From NCBI GenBank assembly GCA_028820215.1, contig JAPPKD010000158.1:1-31149 (forward strand): a stretch of 31,149 bases of DNA, read 5' to 3'. Below are positions 16,737-25,431 of this stretch, piece after piece; position 1 is the stretch's first letter, and each line of letters starts with the position of its first letter. The stretch is from Spirochaetaceae bacterium (GTDB lineage: Bacteria > Spirochaetota > Spirochaetia > SZUA-6 > Bin103). The notes under the pieces are model-generated. The model was given only the letters and a program-made list of their open reading frames with translations. It was not told the DNA's origin and did no database searches. The position numbers and the translations under genes are program-made.

Positions 16737-17795
16737 ATGGAGGATCTCAAGGTCGTCGTCGTCGGGTGCGGCACGATGGGCGCATCGCACGCGCGCTCCT
16801 ACCGCGGCATCGACGGCTACGAGCTGGCCGGCGTGGTCAGCCGCGGCCCGTCCTCGCGGGAGGCACTGGCCCGCGAGCTCGATGCCACGCCGTTCGGGTC
16901 CCTGGACGAGGCGCTTGCGGCCTGCTCGCCGCAGGTGGTGTCGATCAACACCCATCCCGACTCCCACCACGCCTACGCCATGCAGGCTCTCGCGGCCGGC
17001 TGCCACCTGTTCGTGGAGAAGCCGCTGGCCGAGACCGTCGCCGAGGCCGAGGAGATCGTGTCCGCGGCGCGGGACGCCGGCCGCAAGGTCGTCGTGGGCT
17101 ACATCCTCCGCCACCACCCGTCGTGGCGGACCTTCATCGACTACGCGCGCCGGCTGGGCCGGCCGCTGGTGATGCGCATGAACCTCAACCAGCAGTCGTC
17201 GGCCGAGCGCTGGCTCGGCCACCGCAACCTGATGAGGTCCATGTCCCCGATCGTCGACTGCGGCGTTCACTACGTGGACGTCATGAGCCGCATGACCGGC
17301 GCGCGCCCGGTGCGGGTGCAGGCGGTCGGCGCCCGGCTGAGCGCGGAGATCGCACAGGACATGTACAACTACGGGCAGCTCCAGGTGACCTTCGACGACG
17401 GCTCGGTGGGCTGGTACGAGGCCGGCTGGGGGCCGATGATGAGCGAGACCGCCTACTTCGTGAAGGACGTGATCGGCCCGCTCGGCAGCGTCAGCATGGT
17501 CGACCACCCGCCGGGCGAATCGGACGTGATCGACAAGCACACCACCACCGGCGGCCTGCTGCTGCACGGGTCCGAGACCGACGCCGCCGGCCAGTTCACC
17601 ACCGCCGACCGCTTCATCGACACCTCGGACGAGCCCGACCACCAGGAGCTGTGCGACCGCGAGCAGCGCTACCTGCTCGACGCCATCCGGGAGGACCGCG
17701 ACCTGTCCGCCGACCTGCGCGACGCCGTCGACAGCCTGCGCATCGTGCTGGCCGCCGACGAGTCGGTCCGCTCCGGCCGGGTCGTCACGCTGTAA
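16737..17795 (+). CDS. Gfo/Idh/MocA-family oxidoreductase
   Basis: A 352-residue NAD(P)-dependent dehydrogenase of the glucose-fructose oxidoreductase / inositol dehydrogenase family. The N-terminal Rossmann motif is VVVVGCGTMGASHARSY, the family landmark EKPLAETVAEAEEIV is near residue 98, and the C-terminal substrate domain has DCGVHYVDVMSRMTG near residue 177 with the usual Asp and His. Substrates in this family are usually sugars, inositols or their acids; this one is unassigned. It begins four bases after the MazG-like gene and ends seven bases before the ankyrin gene, so the three are likely cotranscribed. No signal peptide. Confidence 0.88.
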   Translation: MEDLKVVVVGCGTMGASHARSYRGIDGYELAGVVSRGPSSREALARELDATPFGSLDEALAACSPQVVSINTHPDSHHAYAMQALAAGCHLFVEKPLAETVAEAEEIVSAARDAGRKVVVGYILRHHPSWRTFIDYARRLGRPLVMRMNLNQQSSAERWLGHRNLMRSMSPIVDCGVHYVDVMSRMTGARPVRVQAVGARLSAEIAQDMYNYGQLQVTFDDGSVGWYEAGWGPMMSETAYFVKDVIGPLGSVSMVDHPPGESDVIDKHTTTGGLLLHGSETDAAGQFTTADRFIDTSDEPDHQELCDREQRYLLDAIREDRDLSADLRDAVDSLRIVLAADESVRSGRVVTL

Positions 17796-17802
17796 AGCTC
17801 CT

Positions 17803-19515
17803 ATGTCTGCGACCGAGGCGGATCGCCCGTCCGCAGAGCGCTTCTTCCGGGCCGCCGAGCAAGGAGACCTCCCGGCCCTGCGCGAGCTGGTGGCCGCCCG
17901 CCCCGACCTGGTGCGGCTGGACCGCGCGGAGGACGACGAGCACACCGCCCTGCACTACGCGGTGCTCAACCGCGACCTGGCCTGCACGCGCTTCCTCCTG
18001 GAGGCCGGCGCGGATCCGCACAACGGAATCTATCCGCACCGCGACGCCACCTCGCCGCTGACCCTGGCCGAGGACCGCGGCTACGGCGACGTGGCCGCGC
18101 TCATCCGCGACGAGCTGGACCGCCGGGCCGCGCAGGCGGGCGCCGACCCGGAACGGGGCGACGAGCTGTTCGACCTGATCCGTGACGGCGACCTGGGACA
18201 CGTCGAGCGGCTGCTGGACGCGGACCCGCAACGCATCGCCGCGGTCGACGCGCAGGGGCGGAAACCGTTGCACGCCGCCGCCGCGCAGGCCGATCTGCCG
18301 CTGGTGCGCTTTCTGGCGGCGCGCGACGAACGGCCGTCCCAGCCGGATGCTGCGGGCCTCACGCCGCTCGATTGCGCGGTGCTGTCGTTCGGGTGGACGC
18401 AGCGCGAGCGGGCGCCCGCGGCGCGGGCCGCGGCGCAGGTGTTGCTCGACGCCGGCGCGGAGCAGACGCCGCGGGGCGCCGCGGCGCTGGGCGACCTCGC
18501 CTTTCTGCGGCCGATCCCGACGGAGCGGCTGCAGCAGGCCACCGGGAACTCCGGAGGCGTCCTCACCGTGGCGGTCACCTACGGCCAGCCGGCGGTGCTG
18601 GACCTGCTGCTCGCCAAGGGCCTGGATCCCGAGGAGCGCATCGACCTGCCCAACGTCGAGCCGCCGGCGCAGAGCTCGGGCATGCCGCTCTGGCACGCCG
18701 CCGCGTACGGGGAGTACGCGATGGCGGAGACCCTGCTCGACGCCGGGGCCGACGTGAACGCGATGGTGTACGCCTCCGGCCCCCCCATGGAACGAGCCTA
18801 CGGGGCGCGCGACGAGCGGATGAAGGCCCTGCTGAGGCGGCGCGGCGCGGTCGTCTACGTCGAGACCATCGGCCTGTACCGGGACGTGCCGGCCGCGCGG
18901 GACGTCATCGAACGCCGAGCGCCCGCGCTGACAGACCGGCGCGACCGCACCGCGTACGAGCAACTGCTGTGGGCCGCGGCGTGCGGCGGGGAGCCCGCGA
19001 TCATCGAGCTTTGCCTGCCCCTGGTCGAACGGCCGCCCGACGACCCGTGGTGGAGCCAGATCCTGCAGCAACCGCTGCGGCTCTGGAACCACGGCCCGCT
19101 GGACGGCAAAGGATTCGATCGCACCACCTATCCGCGCTGCCTGGAGTTGATCCTGGCGCACGGGGTCGATCCGGACGTCACCGGCCACCACGGCTTCACG
19201 ACCCTGCAGCACGTGGCGCAGGCGGGTGAGACGTGGGGCCGCAAGGTGATCACGGAGGAGGAGCGCGTCGCGTTCGCGACGCTGCTGCTCGACGCGGGCG
19301 CCGGGCTGACCAGGCGCGACCCGCTGCTCCGCTCCACGCCGTTGGGCTGGGCGTGCCGCTGGGGACGCGAGGAGCTGGCCCGGCTCCTGATCGACCGCGG
19401 CGCCGCCGTCGACGAGGCGGACGCCGAGGCGTGGGCCACACCGCTGGCGTGGGCGTCCGGGCAGGGCCACGGCGAGTTGGCCGCGCTGCTGCGCCGGCAC
19501 GGGGCGCGCCGCTGA
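17803..19515 (+). CDS. Large ankyrin-repeat protein
   Basis: A 570-residue protein made mostly of ankyrin repeats, which form stacked helix-turn-helix units for protein binding. Clear repeats: HTALHYAVLNRDLACTRFLL then EAGADPH near residue 48; RKPLHAAAAQADLPLVRFL near residue 152; MPLWHAAAYGEYAMAETLL then DAGADVN near residue 293; and three near the C-terminus (about residues 468, 510 and 545) with TPLGWACRWGREELARLLI. The middle (about 330-450) is degenerate. No signal peptide, membrane segment or enzymatic domain is seen. Such proteins are common in host-associated bacteria but are not proof of that lifestyle. Start ATG at 17803 has no clear binding site. Confidence 0.85.
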   Translation: MSATEADRPSAERFFRAAEQGDLPALRELVAARPDLVRLDRAEDDEHTALHYAVLNRDLACTRFLLEAGADPHNGIYPHRDATSPLTLAEDRGYGDVAALIRDELDRRAAQAGADPERGDELFDLIRDGDLGHVERLLDADPQRIAAVDAQGRKPLHAAAAQADLPLVRFLAARDERPSQPDAAGLTPLDCAVLSFGWTQRERAPAARAAAQVLLDAGAEQTPRGAAALGDLAFLRPIPTERLQQATGNSGGVLTVAVTYGQPAVLDLLLAKGLDPEERIDLPNVEPPAQSSGMPLWHAAAYGEYAMAETLLDAGADVNAMVYASGPPMERAYGARDERMKALLRRRGAVVYVETIGLYRDVPAARDVIERRAPALTDRRDRTAYEQLLWAAACGGEPAIIELCLPLVERPPDDPWWSQILQQPLRLWNHGPLDGKGFDRTTYPRCLELILAHGVDPDVTGHHGFTTLQHVAQAGETWGRKVITEEERVAFATLLLDAGAGLTRRDPLLRSTPLGWACRWGREELARLLIDRGAAVDEADAEAWATPLAWASGQGHGELAALLRRHGARR

Positions 19516-19563
19516 GCCGGCGCACGTCCGTCACCGCTGGGCGAACTTCCGCGAGGTTTCCGC

Positions 19564-19569
19564 TATCAT
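19564..19569 (+). promoter_or_regulatory. Candidate -10 box, leaderless geometry, upstream of the desaturase
   Basis: TATCAT ends five bases before GTG at 19575, exactly as the TATCAT before thrS (23553-23558) ends five bases before ATG. A start of transcription at or next to the start codon would give a leaderless message. No convincing -35 box was found. Confidence 0.4.
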
Positions 19570-19574
19570 CGTCC

Positions 19575-19688
19575 GTGGCGAACGAAGCACGGCAGCGAGC
19601 GCTGTTACCGGGTACGCGGCGAGCACCCGGAGATGCTGGGGAAGGTCAAGAACCGGCCCTCGCCGTCAGGGAGGGCAAGAGGACGTGA
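19575..19688 (+). CDS. Possible 37-residue leader ORF whose start copies the thrS start
   Basis: A small frame opens at GTG 19575 (VANEARQRALLPGTRRA) and its TGA overlaps the desaturase GTG by four bases. Its first five residues match the thrS product apart from the start codon, and the DNA from 19564 on aligns with 23553 on: TATCATCG, then TGGCGAACGAAGC, then CAGC and GCTG in register. One extra T after GCTGT breaks the match to the thrS reading frame; in the other frame YRVRGEHPEM still resembles the thrS continuation YRVRHSLAHV. It may be a decayed duplicate of the thrS start, or a coupling leader for the desaturase. Whether it is translated is unknown. Confidence 0.35.
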   Translation: MANEARQRALLPGTRRAPGDAGEGQEPALAVREGKRT

Positions 19689-20728
19689 ACGACCAGTTGA
19701 TCGCTGCCGGAAATGAGTCCCGCGCACTGCAGGGCGCGCTCCGTCAGTACCGGCAGCCGTCGGTGGGACGGGGCCTCGGCCAGCTTGCGACTTCGGTAGT
19801 CCCCTACGTCGCCGGGATCCTCGCCATGGGCGCGATCGCGCAACTCTCCTACCCGTTCAGCCTGCTCCTGGCCCTGCCGACCGCAGGGTTCCTGATCCGC
19901 ATCTTCATCATATTCCACGATGCCGGACACGGGTCCTTTCTCCCTGTCAGCCGCTGGAACCGAGCCGTCGGCTACTTCGCGGGGATCCTCGCCTTCACGC
20001 CGTACCGGTACTGGACCCACATGCATGCCATGCACCACGCCAACGCCGGCGACCTGGACCGGCGCGGCCTGGGCGACGTATGGACGATGACCGTGCAGGA
20101 GTTTGCCGATGCACCGCGCATCCTGCGCCTGGCGTACCGGGTGTTCCGGAACCCGCTGGTGCTGTTCGTCCTGATCGCTCCCCTCAGCTTCCTGCTCAAT
20201 CACCGCTTTCCCCGCAAGCACGCCGGCAGCCGCGCCAACCGGGCCATCATGTGGACCAACCTCGGGGTGGCGCTGTTCGTGGCCGCCATGTCGCTGCCGT
20301 TCGGGTTCGTCGACTTCGTCCTGGTCTTCACGCCGGTATTCGTGGCCGCGTCCATGGTCGGGACCTGGCTGTTCTACGTTCAGCATCAATTCGAGGACGT
20401 GTACTGGAGCCGCCGCGAGGGCTGGGAGTTTGCCGACGCGGCGTTGCGGGGATCCTCCTACCTGAAGCTGCCGCGGGTCCTGCAGTGGTTCACCGGCAAC
20501 ATCGGCTTCCATCACGTTCACCACCTGAATCCCGGCATCCCCAACTACCACCTGGCGCGCGCACACCGGGAACAGCCGATGTTCCGCCAGGTTCCGGTCC
20601 TCCGCCTGCGCGATACGGCTAGATGCATGTCCGTGCGCCTCTACGATGAGACGACCCGGCAGATGGTCGGCTTCCGGGAAGGTCTGCGGCGTGCCGACCT
20701 GGCCCGGACCGAAGCGGCTCCGGCGTAG
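19685..20728 (+). CDS. Membrane fatty acid desaturase
   Basis: A 347-residue membrane di-iron enzyme that uses oxygen and reducing equivalents to put a double bond into acyl chains. All three histidine boxes are present: HDAGHGS near residue 78, HAMHHANAGD near residue 116, and HHVHHLNPGIPNYH near residue 278. Hydrophobic segments lie around residues 37-75, 96-105, 155-178 and 195-235, the usual layout for acyl-lipid desaturases of the delta-12/omega-3 type. Regioselectivity cannot be read from sequence. Start is GTG at 19685 with GGGAGG eight bases upstream and coupling to the small upstream frame. It implies an oxygen-using organism. Confidence 0.88.
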   Translation: MNDQLIAAGNESRALQGALRQYRQPSVGRGLGQLATSVVPYVAGILAMGAIAQLSYPFSLLLALPTAGFLIRIFIIFHDAGHGSFLPVSRWNRAVGYFAGILAFTPYRYWTHMHAMHHANAGDLDRRGLGDVWTMTVQEFADAPRILRLAYRVFRNPLVLFVLIAPLSFLLNHRFPRKHAGSRANRAIMWTNLGVALFVAAMSLPFGFVDFVLVFTPVFVAASMVGTWLFYVQHQFEDVYWSRREGWEFADAALRGSSYLKLPRVLQWFTGNIGFHHVHHLNPGIPNYHLARAHREQPMFRQVPVLRLRDTARCMSVRLYDETTRQMVGFREGLRRADLARTEAAPA

Positions 20729-20752
20729 CCCCCGCGCTCCGATGCGCCACGC

Positions 20753-22069
20753 GTGACGCCGATGGGTGGTGAGTTCGCGCTGGTGGGCGCTCACGTGTTC
20801 GACACCGGCACCACCGGTTGGCTGACCGATCGCGCCGTGCACGTGCGTGGCACGCGCATCGCCGCGGTGGCGCCGGTCGGCGAATTGCCGCCGGAATCGG
20901 CAGTCGAGCGCGTGGACGTGAACGGCGCCTTCATCCTGCCGGGGCTGATCGACGTCCACGTGCACTCCGAGGACTGGCACGCGCCCCTGTACCTGGCCAA
21001 CGGGGTGACGGCGGTTCGGGACGTCGGCTGCCCGCTCGAGCAGGCGATCGCGCGGCGAGAGGCCTGGAACCGCCCGGGCGCCTGCGCGCCGCGCTTCGTC
21101 TGCACGGGCCCGCTGCTCGACGGCGACTCCGGCAAGAACTGGATCGGCACGGCCGAGATCATCCGCACGCCGCGCGAAGCACGGACCCAGGTGGATCGCC
21201 TGGTGGATGCCGGCGTCGACCAGATCAAGATCTACGCGGGACTCGACCGGCCGTGCACGCTGGCCGTGCTGGAGCGTGCGAAGCATCACGGCCGGTTCAC
21301 CGTGGCCCATCTGCAGGACCACATGCACGCCGCCGAGGCGATCGCCGCGGGGCTCGACGAGATCGAGCACCTCTCGGGGTTTGCCGAGGCGCTGTGGCCG
21401 GAGCGGCACGCGGCCGGCGAGCACTGGCTGGACCTGTGGCCGGATCTGGAGCCGGACCGCGTACGGAAACTGCTGGACACGGTGATCGACAGCGGCACCT
21501 GGCTGGCCCCGACACGAATCGTGTGGAAGCGCATCACGGACGCGGGCGACCCGCGCCACCTGCGCCACCGGCAGTTCGCCTACGCCCCGGCCGAGCTGCG
21601 CGCCTGGTGGGACACGCTGTACGGCGGGCCCGCTCCGGCAGCCGAGCGCGTGCGCCGCGTGCGCGCGCTGGCCGCCATGCAGATCGTGACCGCGTCACTG
21701 GCAGAGCGCGGCGCCCGCATCGTCACCGGCAGCGACGCCCCGTTCTGCCACGTGATGCCGGGGTTCGGCCTGGTGGACGAGCTGGCGCTGCTGGTCGACT
21801 GCGGCATGCAGCCGGCCCGCTGCCTGCGCGCGGCGACCCGCGACGCGGCCGAGGCGATGCAGATGGAGGACCGGATCGGCACCGTGGCGGCGGGGCACGA
21901 AGCGGACCTCCTCGTCGTCCGCGGCGACCCGAGCCGCGACATCGAGGCGTTGCTCAACGTCGAACTGGTGATCCGCGGCGGCACCCGCCTCGACCCGCGG
22001 GCGCTGCTCGACGCCGCCGGGGCCGACCGGACGCCCAGGCCGCCGCGGCGATTCTCCGACGACTACTGA
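20753..22069 (+). CDS. Amidohydrolase family protein
   Basis: A 438-residue metal-dependent hydrolase of the imidazolonepropionase/dipeptidase-like amidohydrolase type. A small beta-sandwich half comes from both ends. The barrel carries the metal ligands: DVHVHSEDW (H-x-H near residue 66), a Lys in DQIKIYAG near residue 159, His in VAHLQDH near residue 186 and EIEHLSG near residue 205, and Asp in TGSDAP near residue 325. The C-terminus has the usual GTVAAGHEADLLVVRGDP. Start GTG at 20753 or ATG at 20762; neither has a binding site. The substrate is unknown; cyclic amides or dipeptides are typical. The 24 bases between it and the desaturase suggest cotranscription. Confidence 0.85.
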   Translation: MTPMGGEFALVGAHVFDTGTTGWLTDRAVHVRGTRIAAVAPVGELPPESAVERVDVNGAFILPGLIDVHVHSEDWHAPLYLANGVTAVRDVGCPLEQAIARREAWNRPGACAPRFVCTGPLLDGDSGKNWIGTAEIIRTPREARTQVDRLVDAGVDQIKIYAGLDRPCTLAVLERAKHHGRFTVAHLQDHMHAAEAIAAGLDEIEHLSGFAEALWPERHAAGEHWLDLWPDLEPDRVRKLLDTVIDSGTWLAPTRIVWKRITDAGDPRHLRHRQFAYAPAELRAWWDTLYGGPAPAAERVRRVRALAAMQIVTASLAERGARIVTGSDAPFCHVMPGFGLVDELALLVDCGMQPARCLRAATRDAAEAMQMEDRIGTVAAGHEADLLVVRGDPSRDIEALLNVELVIRGGTRLDPRALLDAAGADRTPRPPRRFSDDY

Positions 22070-22088
22070 GCTCGGCCGCAGCCGCCGC

Positions 22089-23531
22089 TCAGTCGTAGTA
22101 CGCCCGTACCCAGAGGTGCTCCTCCGGGCGCGGCAGCAGCGTGACCGGATCCTCCACGCGGCCCACCGGCCGGCGATCGGCGCCGGCGATCCCGGTGCGC
22201 GCGTCGCCCAGGTCGTCGCGGCAGGCGTCCGCCAGGTCCAGCAGCTCGCGAACCACCGCCGGCTCCCGGCCGGACAGGTCGGTCGTCTCGCCCACGTCCG
22301 CCTCCAGGTCGTAGAGCTCGCTCGCCCCCAGCGCGGCCGGCACCAGCCCGCCGGTGTGGCGGCCCAGGTGCAGCTTCCAGCGCCCGCGCCGCACCGCGTC
22401 CAGGCAGCGCGTCGACGCGGAGTAGTAGCAGAACGCCTCGTGGGGCGTGCCGGCGCCCGGCCGGCCGGTCAACAGCGGCGTGAGATCCCGTCCGTCGATC
22501 GTGCGGTCCCCCGGTTCCGCCGCGCCGGCCATGCGCGCGAACGTAGGCAGCAGGTCCATGGTCGTGCAGAGCTCCCGGCACTCGGCGCCCGCGGGCACCG
22601 TGCCCGGACGCCAGGCGATGAACGGCTCGCGCATTCCGCCCTCCCAGGTCGTGCCCTTGCCGCCCCGCAGCGGCCCGTTGCTGCCCGTGCCTCCGGCGCG
22701 CCGTCGCTGGTCCCGCTCCCGCGGCGTCGGCGCCACGCTCGCGCCGTTGTCGGACGTGAAGATCACCAGCGTGCGCTCGTCGATGCCCAGGTCGGCGAGC
22801 GTGTCCAGGATCGCGCCGACGGTGAAGTCGACGTGCGCGACCGCCGCGCCGTAGGGACCGTTGCGCGAGGTTCGCAGGTAGTTCTGCGGGACGTGGATCG
22901 GCAGGTGGACGTAGTGGTGGGCGAAATAGAGGAAGAAGGGCCGGTCGCGGTTGTCGTGGATGAACCGCAGCGCGTGCACGAGGTAGCGGTCGGTCAACGA
23001 AACCTGGTTGGGATCGGCCTCGACCACCCGGTCCTGCCGCAACAACATGAGCGGCGGCATGCGCCCGATCTCCGGGGGCAGCTCCAGGTCGCAGTGCATG
23101 TCGTTCGAGTACGGCAGGCCCAGGAAGTCGTCGAACCCGTGCGCCGGCGGCAGGAACGCGCGCTGGTCGCCGAGGTGCCACTTGCCCACCATGCCGGTGG
23201 CGTATCCCTGAGCCCGGAGCAGCGAGGCGATGGTCACCTCGTCGCCAGACAGGCCGATCGCGTCGCCGGGGAACAGCACCGGCAGGTTCCCCTCCCCGGC
23301 TTCCAGCCCGACGCGCCGCGGGTAGCAGCCGGTGAGAAGGCCCGCCCGCGACGGCGTGCACACCCGCGACGGCACGTAGGCATCGGTGAAGCGCATGCCT
23401 TCCGCCGCCATCCGATCCAGCCGGGGCGTGTCGTGGTCGGCAGAGCCGTAGCAGCCCAGGTCGCCGTAGCCCAGGTCGTCGCAGAAGATGACGATGAAGT
23501 TCGGCGGCCGCGGTTTCGCTCCGGTGTCCAT
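22089..23531 (-). CDS. Sulfatase 1 (type I, Cys-type)
   Basis: A type I sulfatase hydrolysing sulfate esters. The maturation motif is CTPSRAGLLTG, with the Cys that becomes formylglycine at residue 58. Metal ligands include the double Asp in FIVIFCDDLGYGD and FTSDNGA; GKWHLG is also present. The C-terminal half has the usual GGMREPFIAWRPG and YDLEADVGE segments. No signal peptide is seen, so it is probably cytoplasmic, unlike most polysaccharide sulfatases. In-frame ATG codons at 23531, 23543 and 23558 are all possible starts, none with a binding site; I chose 23531 since the longest would overlap the thrS -10 box. It is divergent from thrS. The substrate is unknown. Confidence 0.88.
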   Translation of the reverse strand: MDTGAKPRPPNFIVIFCDDLGYGDLGCYGSADHDTPRLDRMAAEGMRFTDAYVPSRVCTPSRAGLLTGCYPRRVGLEAGEGNLPVLFPGDAIGLSGDEVTIASLLRAQGYATGMVGKWHLGDQRAFLPPAHGFDDFLGLPYSNDMHCDLELPPEIGRMPPLMLLRQDRVVEADPNQVSLTDRYLVHALRFIHDNRDRPFFLYFAHHYVHLPIHVPQNYLRTSRNGPYGAAVAHVDFTVGAILDTLADLGIDERTLVIFTSDNGASVAPTPRERDQRRRAGGTGSNGPLRGGKGTTWEGGMREPFIAWRPGTVPAGAECRELCTTMDLLPTFARMAGAAEPGDRTIDGRDLTPLLTGRPGAGTPHEAFCYYSASTRCLDAVRRGRWKLHLGRHTGGLVPAALGASELYDLEADVGETTDLSGREPAVVRELLDLADACRDDLGDARTGIAGADRRPVGRVEDPVTLLPRPEEHLWVRAYYD

Positions 23532-23552
23532 CGCTCGGTCCATGCCGTAGGG

Positions 23553-23558
23553 TATCAT
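23553..23558 (+). promoter_or_regulatory. Candidate -10 box giving leaderless thrS
   Basis: TATCAT lies five bases before the thrS ATG (23564), and no Shine-Dalgarno precedes it. This spacing would start the message at or beside the ATG. No convincing -35 box. The same TATCATCG and following bases recur before the desaturase at 19564. Confidence 0.45.
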
Positions 23559-23563
23559 CGACT

Positions 23564-25387
23564 ATGGCGAACGAAGCTGAGCAGCAACGGCTGTACCGCG
23601 TGCGCCACAGCCTGGCGCACGTGATGGCGCAGGCGGTGGTGGAGCGCTATCCGCAGGCGAAAATGGGCATCGGCCCTCCGATCGACACCGGGTTCTACTA
23701 CGACTTCGACCTGGGGCCGGACGACGACGGCCGGCCGCGCTCGTTCACGCCGGAAGACATCGAGCAGATCGAGCGGCGCATGCGCCAGATCATCGGTCAG
23801 CGCTACCCGTTCGAGTACCGGGAGCTGAGCGACGAGGACGCGCGCACGCGGTTCGCCGACCAGCCCTACAAGCTGGAGCTGATCGACGCGATCCTGGCCG
23901 GCGGCGCCGACGAATACGGGCAGGAGCAGGACAACGGCGCCGAACCGGTCCTGAGCACCTACCGCCAGAGCGAGTTCGAGGATCTCTGCCGCGGCCCGCA
24001 CGTCGAGCACACCGGGCAGATCCCGTCCGACGCCTTCACTCTGATGACCGTGGCCGGCGCCTACTGGCGCGGCGACGAGCACAAGCCGATGCTGCAGCGC
24101 ATCTACGGCACCGCCTGGCTGCGCAAGCAGGATCTGCGCGAGCACCTGCAGATGCTGGAGGAGGCCAAGAAGCGCGACCACCGGCGGCTCGGCCAGGACC
24201 TGGAGCTGTTCACCTTCGACGACGAGGTGGGGCCGGGCCTGCCGCTGTGGTTGCCGCGCGGCGCCGTGCTGATCGAGGAGCTCGAGAAGCTCGCCAGGGA
24301 GGTCGAGTTCGCCGCCGGCTACGACCGGGTGCGCACCCCCCACCTGACCAAGGAGGCGCTGTTTCGGCGCTCAGGGCACCTGCCCTACTACTCCGAGAGC
24401 ATGTTCCCGCCCATGGAGATGGAGGGGTTCTCCTACTACATCAAGCCGATGAACTGCCCCTTCCACCACAAGATCTTCGCCGAGCGGCCGCGCAGCTACC
24501 GCGATCTGCCCGTGCGCCTGGCCGAGTACGGCACCTGCTACCGCTACGAGCAGTCGGGCGAGCTGTTCGGCCTGCTGCGGGTGCGCTCCATGCAGATGAA
24601 CGACGCCCACATCTACTGCTCGGAGGAGCAGTTCGAGGAGGAGTTCCTGGCGGTCGTGGACATGTACCTGGGCTACTTCGAGCTGATGGGCATCGACCGC
24701 TACGAGATGCGGCTGAGCACCCACCACAAGCGCGGCCTGGGCAAGAAGTACGTGGACGACGAACGGCTCTGGCTCAAGACCGAGGAGATGGTGCGCCGCG
24801 CGATGCAGCGCTCCGGAGTGCCCTACACGGAAGTGGCGGACGAGGCCGCCTTCTACGGCCCCAAGATCGACGTGCAGGTCTGGAGCGCCATCGGCCGCGA
24901 GTTCAGCCTGGCCACCAACCAGGTCGACTTCGCCGTGCCGCCGCGCTTCGACCTGTCGTTCGTCAACCGCGAGGGGCAGGACGAGACGCCGCTGTGCATC
25001 CACCGCGCGCCGCTCGGCACCCACGAGCGGTTCATCGGCTTCCTGATCGAGCACTACGCCGGCAGCTTCCCGGTGTGGCTGGCCCCCGAGCAGGTGCGCG
25101 TCGTGCCGATCGGCTCCGACCACCACGATTCCGCCCGCGACCTGAAGGCGGAACTGCGCAAGCTCGCCATCCGCGCGGACGCCGACCTGGGCAGCGAGCG
25201 CATGAACCGCAAGATCCGCGAGGCGCAGCTCATGAAGGTGCCCTACATGGCCGTGCTCGGCGACCGCGAGGTGGCCGACGGCACGGTGGCGCTCCGCACC
25301 CGCGCGGGCTCCCGGGAGACCCTGTCCCGGCAGGAGTTCATCGACCGCGTCCAGGACCGGATCGCCACCCGCTCCCCGGAGCTCTGA
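23564..25387 (+). CDS. thrS: Threonyl-tRNA synthetase without TGS domain
   Basis: A 607-residue class II synthetase charging tRNA-Thr. It begins directly with the editing domain: HSLAH at residues 15-19 and CRGPHVEH near residue 142 supply the His/Cys site that removes misacylated Ser. The usual N-terminal TGS domain (about 60 residues) is absent; the frame offers no place for it because the divergent sulfatase begins within about 30 bases. The catalytic domain has zinc ligands in MNCPFHHK near residue 297, RVRSMQMNDAHIYC near residue 343 and IHRAPLGTHERFIGF near residue 482. The anticodon-binding domain ends the protein (APEQVRVVPIG to the C-terminus). Confidence 0.97.
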   Translation: MANEAEQQRLYRVRHSLAHVMAQAVVERYPQAKMGIGPPIDTGFYYDFDLGPDDDGRPRSFTPEDIEQIERRMRQIIGQRYPFEYRELSDEDARTRFADQPYKLELIDAILAGGADEYGQEQDNGAEPVLSTYRQSEFEDLCRGPHVEHTGQIPSDAFTLMTVAGAYWRGDEHKPMLQRIYGTAWLRKQDLREHLQMLEEAKKRDHRRLGQDLELFTFDDEVGPGLPLWLPRGAVLIEELEKLAREVEFAAGYDRVRTPHLTKEALFRRSGHLPYYSESMFPPMEMEGFSYYIKPMNCPFHHKIFAERPRSYRDLPVRLAEYGTCYRYEQSGELFGLLRVRSMQMNDAHIYCSEEQFEEEFLAVVDMYLGYFELMGIDRYEMRLSTHHKRGLGKKYVDDERLWLKTEEMVRRAMQRSGVPYTEVADEAAFYGPKIDVQVWSAIGREFSLATNQVDFAVPPRFDLSFVNREGQDETPLCIHRAPLGTHERFIGFLIEHYAGSFPVWLAPEQVRVVPIGSDHHDSARDLKAELRKLAIRADADLGSERMNRKIREAQLMKVPYMAVLGDREVADGTVALRTRAGSRETLSRQEFIDRVQDRIATRSPEL

Positions 25388-25431
25388 GCCGTGCGCGCGC
25401 GGCAGCGCCGCATCGCCCGGGGAGCGGCACG

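Noticed and set aside
17785..19500. 571-codon minus-strand frame opposite the ankyrin gene
   Set aside because: Rich in Arg, Gln and His without recognisable domains, while the plus-strand frame has clear ankyrin repeats.
19646..21568. 640-codon minus-strand frame across the desaturase and amidohydrolase genes
   Set aside because: It mirrors two genes with intact catalytic motifs and has no motif of its own.
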